This document shows, in pieces, positions 59,569-64,000 of a stretch of 64,000 nt of DNA. Source of the stretch: Polytrichum commune (lineage: Eukaryota; Streptophyta; Polytrichopsida; Polytrichales; Polytrichaceae). Position numbers and translations under genes: made by a program. Location: assembly GCA_950295325.1 (NCBI GenBank), contig OX485806.1, forward strand, positions 31,744,001-31,808,000. Direction: 5' to 3'. Below the pieces are notes generated by a model. It made no database searches, was not told the origin of the DNA, and saw only the letters and a list, made by a program, of their open reading frames with translations. Within the stretch, counting starts at the first letter, position 1. Each line of letters begins with the position of its first letter.

Positions 59569-60419
59569 AACCAGAGAAGGAGATATTCTATTTGGCTTCG
59601 ATCTCATACCTTGACGTCTATGCCTGATCTAAGGTATGTGCGCCTTAACTTAGGTGGTGGTCACACCTTTCGTAACTTTGAAACTTGTATTAGGATGGTT
59701 TATAAACCTCTTGCAGTCAATAACATACATAAAAAACGACATGAGCAATGACGAGGTTATGTGTACATGATATATTAACCATTCTACATTCAATCTTGAA
59801 TGAAATTGTTAGAAATTGAGATAGACAGGAGAATGGAGATATACAAGGAAGTTTGAGAAAGGCTATCCACCCAACCAGCCATGAGATTCGAAGTCACATA
59901 AGTTGATGATCTTGAATGTAGTTGGAGTGTGCAATCTAGTGGATTTGAGAGTGTAATGTGGTTGTGGATTTAATCGTGGGAAGAGTGTTGACCGCGTGAG
60001 CAAAGTGCATAACATGTTTGGAATGTTTGAACATGAGAAAAGAGAGGTCAATGAAAGTTTTGATAGAACTAGTTGTGTGGAAATGATTAGGAGAATCTTA
60101 TACATGATATACCATTCTTTGTGAAATAAAATTATACATATACAATTCATGAAATTGATTTTGTGAAGTTGTGAATATGAGTACCAAATCATTTTCACCG
60201 TTTTTCGTATTTCTACCTTAATAAATACACCACCATAGAGCAAGAAAGGAACTATGCTTGCAATGGCTCCTCTACCCATCCTCCTTTTGTTGATCCACTC
60301 ATCAACATTCTTAATATTCCTTCCCCAATATAAACACAAATCCCCTCAAACTAAATCCACAAAACCATGAAAACTTTTTTACCCTCACATACAGTACATC
60401 CACCGGCACTCCATGTCTA
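59569..60419. other. Intergenic DNA, nothing recognised
   Basis: The longest frame (59863-60339, minus, 158 codons) has no recognisable domain or strong coding character. No bounded repeat was noticed. Confidence 0.45.
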
Positions 60420-60784
60420 CTACACTAAAAAGGACATTTAGTGTTTGATTATAGTTAATGTTGTTACCACCATACCATGCTCAACACTAATTTTCAATTT
60501 CTTGGCAATTAGTGTAAACATAAATGTGCCAATGCCTTCCTTATTGTCAGCCCCCTTCCTCTGAAGCATGGATTTCATTGGACTTGCGATTTTAGGGTTG
60601 GCACCTCACGTTCATGCTCGCTAATCTCTCTTTTTATTTTTATTTTTATTTTTATTTTTTTCATATCCTTAATAACACCAAATTCAAACATGTAACTTCT
60701 GCATATTAACATAGTTGATATTTAGTGTTTGAGTTTAAATTTAATGTTTAGTGCATCAAGCACTAAATATCCTTTTTAGTGTAG
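60420..60784. mobile_element. 365-bp MITE with ctacactaaaaagg ends
   Basis: The left end ctacactaaaaaggacattt and the complement of the right end, ctacactaaaaaggatattt, are inverted repeats matching at 28 of 30 positions through gtttgat. Outside lies CTA on each side (a 3-bp duplication), or TA if the element is taken to begin at CACTA. A TTTTTA microsatellite lies at about 60630-60660. Non-coding. Confidence 0.88.
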
Positions 60785-62147
60785 CTAGCTTGACCTGATC
60801 ACTCCTTCAAGAGCTTTAGAGATTTTGTGTCAGATCTGGAGAAGTATAAGGTGGTGCAATTTTTTTCCTGTGTAGGAAGATAGAAATCAAGAGGATTGTA
60901 AAATTTTCAATATTTTTATTCCTTAAATTGAAAAAACTATGAATTTTTTAAGCTAAGAGTTGGTCCCAACATATTACAGTACCAATGTCTAGAGTTTGCC
61001 ATAACCGCTCACCCCTTCTCACTTTAGCTCTCAAAACTAGGACATGTGTCATGGCATTATTGGTTCCGGCCTAATTGAAATTTAGTCCTAGCCTAATCAA
61101 AATTCAATTAGATCGAAATTCCGATACCATGTAGATTGCCGATGGGGTCCTGATCAAGAATAGGTGCCTCTACTATAATTTGCACTTGATCTTGAGCTAG
61201 CTCATCGCTCGTAGACATCATCATTCTCAATATTCCTCCCCAAAATCACAAATCTTCTCATAAACTAAATCCACATAACCATAGAAAACAAATACCCCTC
61301 ACATATATCCACATTGAGTACTACTAGCTTATAGCCCGACCTGATCACATTCTCAAGAACTCCACTAGAGAGTGACCAAATAGGCACACTAGTGATACTT
61401 TGCTCTTAATCTCGAGCCGAATCGTCACTTAAATGCTATGCCAATTCACCACTTGAAGAACTTAAATGTTGTGCCGATTCGTCACTTGATGAACTTGAGT
61501 AATGTTGTGTCCACTCATCACCGGTAGGAAGTTATTTTGATTATCTGCAAATTGGAAATCAATGCTTGCCTACTAACCTTAAGATTCTAGGTGTCAATTC
61601 TTAGCATGCACATGACATACAAACGACTAGGAAAAACATGATGCGGACAACTTGTTGCGAGTGTCCTTGGAGTAACATGATGCTTACAAATCCTACGGGG
61701 CTATGGACTAGATAGCCAGCGAGAGGAGAGTGGATGACAACTTGCAGGAGTGGTAGGTCTTCCACATCCACCTACTCAAGCTAGTTATCAATCAGAACCA
61801 ATTAATTTCTAGACAAAATATGGGCATTATGGTGACACCATGCCTCCATGGATAAAGAAAAATTGAGGAGTTATGATAACCCTTCTACTCTTGGATGAGC
61901 GAAGAGTTATGTCAGGTGCCCCCCTCCCCCCCCCTGGTGGTTGAAATGGGGCATGCCTTCCTTGGAGTAGGTGTGGGGGCCGCCAAACAAAATGCCAAGG
62001 TTGTCCAAAATCTATGGTCCAACTTCTATTCTTCTTCTTTTTGTCTTTTCTTTCATTTTTCAAGCAGAGACAAAAGGTTGATAAATCAATGCCAAAAATG
62101 ATATAAGTACCAAGAAGACACACTGGGGAGGTGACCCCCTTATATGC
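60785..62147. other. Intergenic DNA
   Basis: A short diverged direct repeat built on cttgatgaacttgag and ccaattcaccacttg occurs near 61440-61520. C-runs lie near 61920. No gene is supported. Confidence 0.45.
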
Positions 62148-62412
62148 TAGCCACACCAGGGGTTCCAGTCGGGGCCTAGCCAACCCGGGCGGTGCGGGGC
62201 CCCCGATGCTAGTGCCTACCATCCAGGGCACTAAGTACAACATCCAAAAGGACCCCGGCTGGCTAGATGCAAGGCTCTCATTCTACATCCAGCCAACCGG
62301 GGTCCTTTTGGACGTTGTCCTTAGTGCCCCAGATGGTAGGCACTAGCAGCGGAGGGGGGGGGGCACATTGGCCAAGTTGGCTGGGCCCAGGTTGGACCCC
62401 CTGGTGTGGCTA
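62148..62412. repeat. GC-rich foldback element
   Basis: The left arm from tagccacaccaggggt and the complement of the right arm, tagccacaccagggggt, are inverted and continue toward the centre through gtgcctaccatc, gggcactaag and caaaaggaccccggctggc, nearly meeting at about 62265-62295. The total is 265 bp, unusually GC-rich for the window. One half of a related sequence is at about 41658-41800. Short frames on both strands arise from the palindrome. Confidence 0.82.
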
Positions 62413-62413
62413 C

Positions 62414-62730
62414 TAAGGTAGCGGGGCACATTCCCGCTCAAATTTCAGATTGGCATGTTCATTGGGGAGTTATTAAGGGGGAATCAATCTTGGAAGATGT
62501 GCAAAGTACATTGGAAATTGGATCAATTGGAATAATTAATTTTGGATTAATATTGAATTAGTTATGAATTTTGGAAGGAGAACTCATAGGGGTACCCAAA
62601 ACCACTCACCCCAAAAATGTACATCATGATTACATAGAAATTTGAGGTTGGAAGCTATAATGTACCTCTTGTTTGGATAGGTCTAGTGAGCGGTTTAAGG
62701 ACCCGAGCGGGAATGTGCCCCGCTACCTTA
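62414..62730. mobile_element. MITE with perfect taaggtagcgggg ends
   Basis: The left end taaggtagcggggcacattc is repeated as an exact complement at the right end, giving perfect arms of at least 25 bp. TA at each border may be the target duplication. The centre is AT-rich and non-coding. It starts 1 bp after the GC-rich foldback element. Confidence 0.85.
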
Positions 62731-63712
62731 TATCAAGCATGCCACAACTTGAGGATAACATCTCCTATGAGGGCTATTGGGGGGTTACTCTTGACTTTAG
62801 GAGGCTCATTTACATCATTAATTGCCACTTTCAAGCTATATAATGAAGTTGAAAAAGAAAGCTTTCATGCAAAACACGAAATCAATAAGTCGCAATGGCC
62901 AAATGTTATAAATTCAAAATATTGGAATGTGTAGAACAAAGATTCAAATGCAGATTCAAGATATGTTTATGGATTTGAAATCTATTTTGTTATTTATGTG
63001 CATATAGACCCAATTGAAGTTTGAGAGTAGCATGCATTTCTAAACGAATTTGGATTCATGAACATAATATTGATACATCCTATGGAAGCATGTTTTGCAT
63101 ACTAGATGATCAAAAGTCATGTTATATGCATGCAAACTTGTTCATGTGATGATCAAATCTGATTTTAATAATGACATGTCCAGATTGTTGCACACAATCT
63201 ATGATCAAATATGGTTTCATGCACAACCATTTCTTCATGTTTCACATTATTAATGCATGCTCCAATGTCTTGTTATGCATTTTAGACATATGTGTGTATT
63301 ACACACTGGATAGTGAAGATTCATGTCTAGCACACAAACTTTAAACAGAATTCGTAGATTTGAGCCACACTACTTTCCACTGTGCTTCCATTGAGGTGAC
63401 TAAGAGGTGTATTCACTTATACCACGATGGTATTTTTCAATATGATAGTGAAGTTCAAAAGCTACAATGTATGAAGAAAACAAGCATCTAGATGTTGAGA
63501 ACAACCCTCATTGAATACATGCACAATCTTAGTGGACCTATGGATCTTGGCAAATGGGATAACTTTTGAGAAGATGTTATGAAAGCTTGATGGACTGAGT
63601 AATGAAACACATGAGGTGGACATGTTCAAAGGGCGGAAGCCTTTCTAAGCATGTTGGAACCATGAATGCCCCGACACCCACCTCCTTCCAAAATTTGTTG
63701 GGAGAGGTTTAG
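62731..63712. other. Intergenic DNA, nothing recognised
   Basis: Average composition, short random frames only. Confidence 0.4.
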
Positions 63713-63935
63713 GGCCAATTCACATGGGGTCCCAAGTCCCATGTCACATGAGGTCAATCCATGCAATCTCAACCGTTGAGAGCATGGAAGTTGGGACTGA
63801 CCACTTCAAACGGGGTCCCAAGTCATGAGTCCCATGTCACATGAGGTCAATTCATGTAATCTCAACCGTTGAGAGCATGGAAGTTAGGACTTGCCACTTC
63901 ACACAGGGTCCCAAGTCCTAAGTCCCAACTATGAC
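63713..63935. repeat. Tandem units built on a gggccaattcacat end
   Basis: The word ggggtcccaagtc occurs at 63726 and 63812 and, with one change, at about 63905. The sequence between (catgtcacatgaggtcaat, ctcaaccgttgagagcatgg) is repeated almost exactly. The outer gggccaattcacat resembles the ends of the Harbinger-like MITEs, and the internal copies start with cacttca. The right-hand limit may lie beyond the window. Confidence 0.75.
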
Positions 63936-64000
63936 ATGGATGCCTACATGGCAATACTTTATGGAGGTGAGGCTTGGGACTTGTGTTGTTGGGTCAAGCA

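Noticed and set aside
59863-60339. 158-codon minus-strand frame as a gene
   Set aside because: No domain, no splice partner and AT-driven composition; a random frame is likelier.

Overview
The window is nuclear DNA from a land plant. It is AT-rich and mostly non-coding, with spliced GT-AG genes of clearly plant type spread thinly among many small DNA transposons. Nothing in it fixes the species. I lean weakly toward a non-flowering plant because a Tc1-type (not plant-mariner-type) transposase relic is present. No bacterial, organellar, rRNA, tRNA or CRISPR sequence was seen.

Three protein-coding genes can be supported, all on the + strand. (1) 3989-9379: a five-exon gene for a 500-residue archaeal-type cofactor-independent phosphoglycerate mutase (ApgM family). 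(2) 27797-29704: an intronless 635-residue leucine-rich-repeat receptor kinase of the BIR1 type, whose catalytic loop reads HRN in place of HRD. A decayed copy of its last codons and 3' UTR lies about 0.8 kb downstream. (3) 52322-56320: a five-exon gene for a 331-residue GNAT-fold N-acetyltransferase with a plastid-like N-terminus. The three genes do not form a pathway or cluster; each is an island 18 kb or more from the next.

The rest is repeat. Elements delimited by terminal inverted repeats and target duplications are: a PIF/Harbinger element with a broken transposase start (20200-21418), a pogo/Tigger-like element with a residual ORF (42391-43409), a non-autonomous hAT element (47483-48661), a dead Tc1 transposase (39817-40730), a tRNA-derived SINE (59191-59556), several MITEs, and foldback sequences at 34315-34554 and 62148-62412. 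One diverged MITE family has about ten copies, including copies inside introns of the phosphoglycerate mutase and acetyltransferase genes. Nested insertions at 22.7-23.3 kb and 25.2-25.7 kb give relative ages.

A second theme is local tandem duplication. It affects the promoter and intron 1 of the mutase gene; the upstream region, leader, exon 1/intron 1 junction and intron 2 of the acetyltransferase gene; and a six-copy 137-bp array just upstream of the receptor-kinase gene. I saw no wholly new biological system. The most unusual items are the repeated exon-1/intron-1 junction of the acetyltransferase gene, the series of short hairpins sharing one loop at 49.1-49.5 kb, and the amplification of a MITE segment into the receptor-kinase upstream region.
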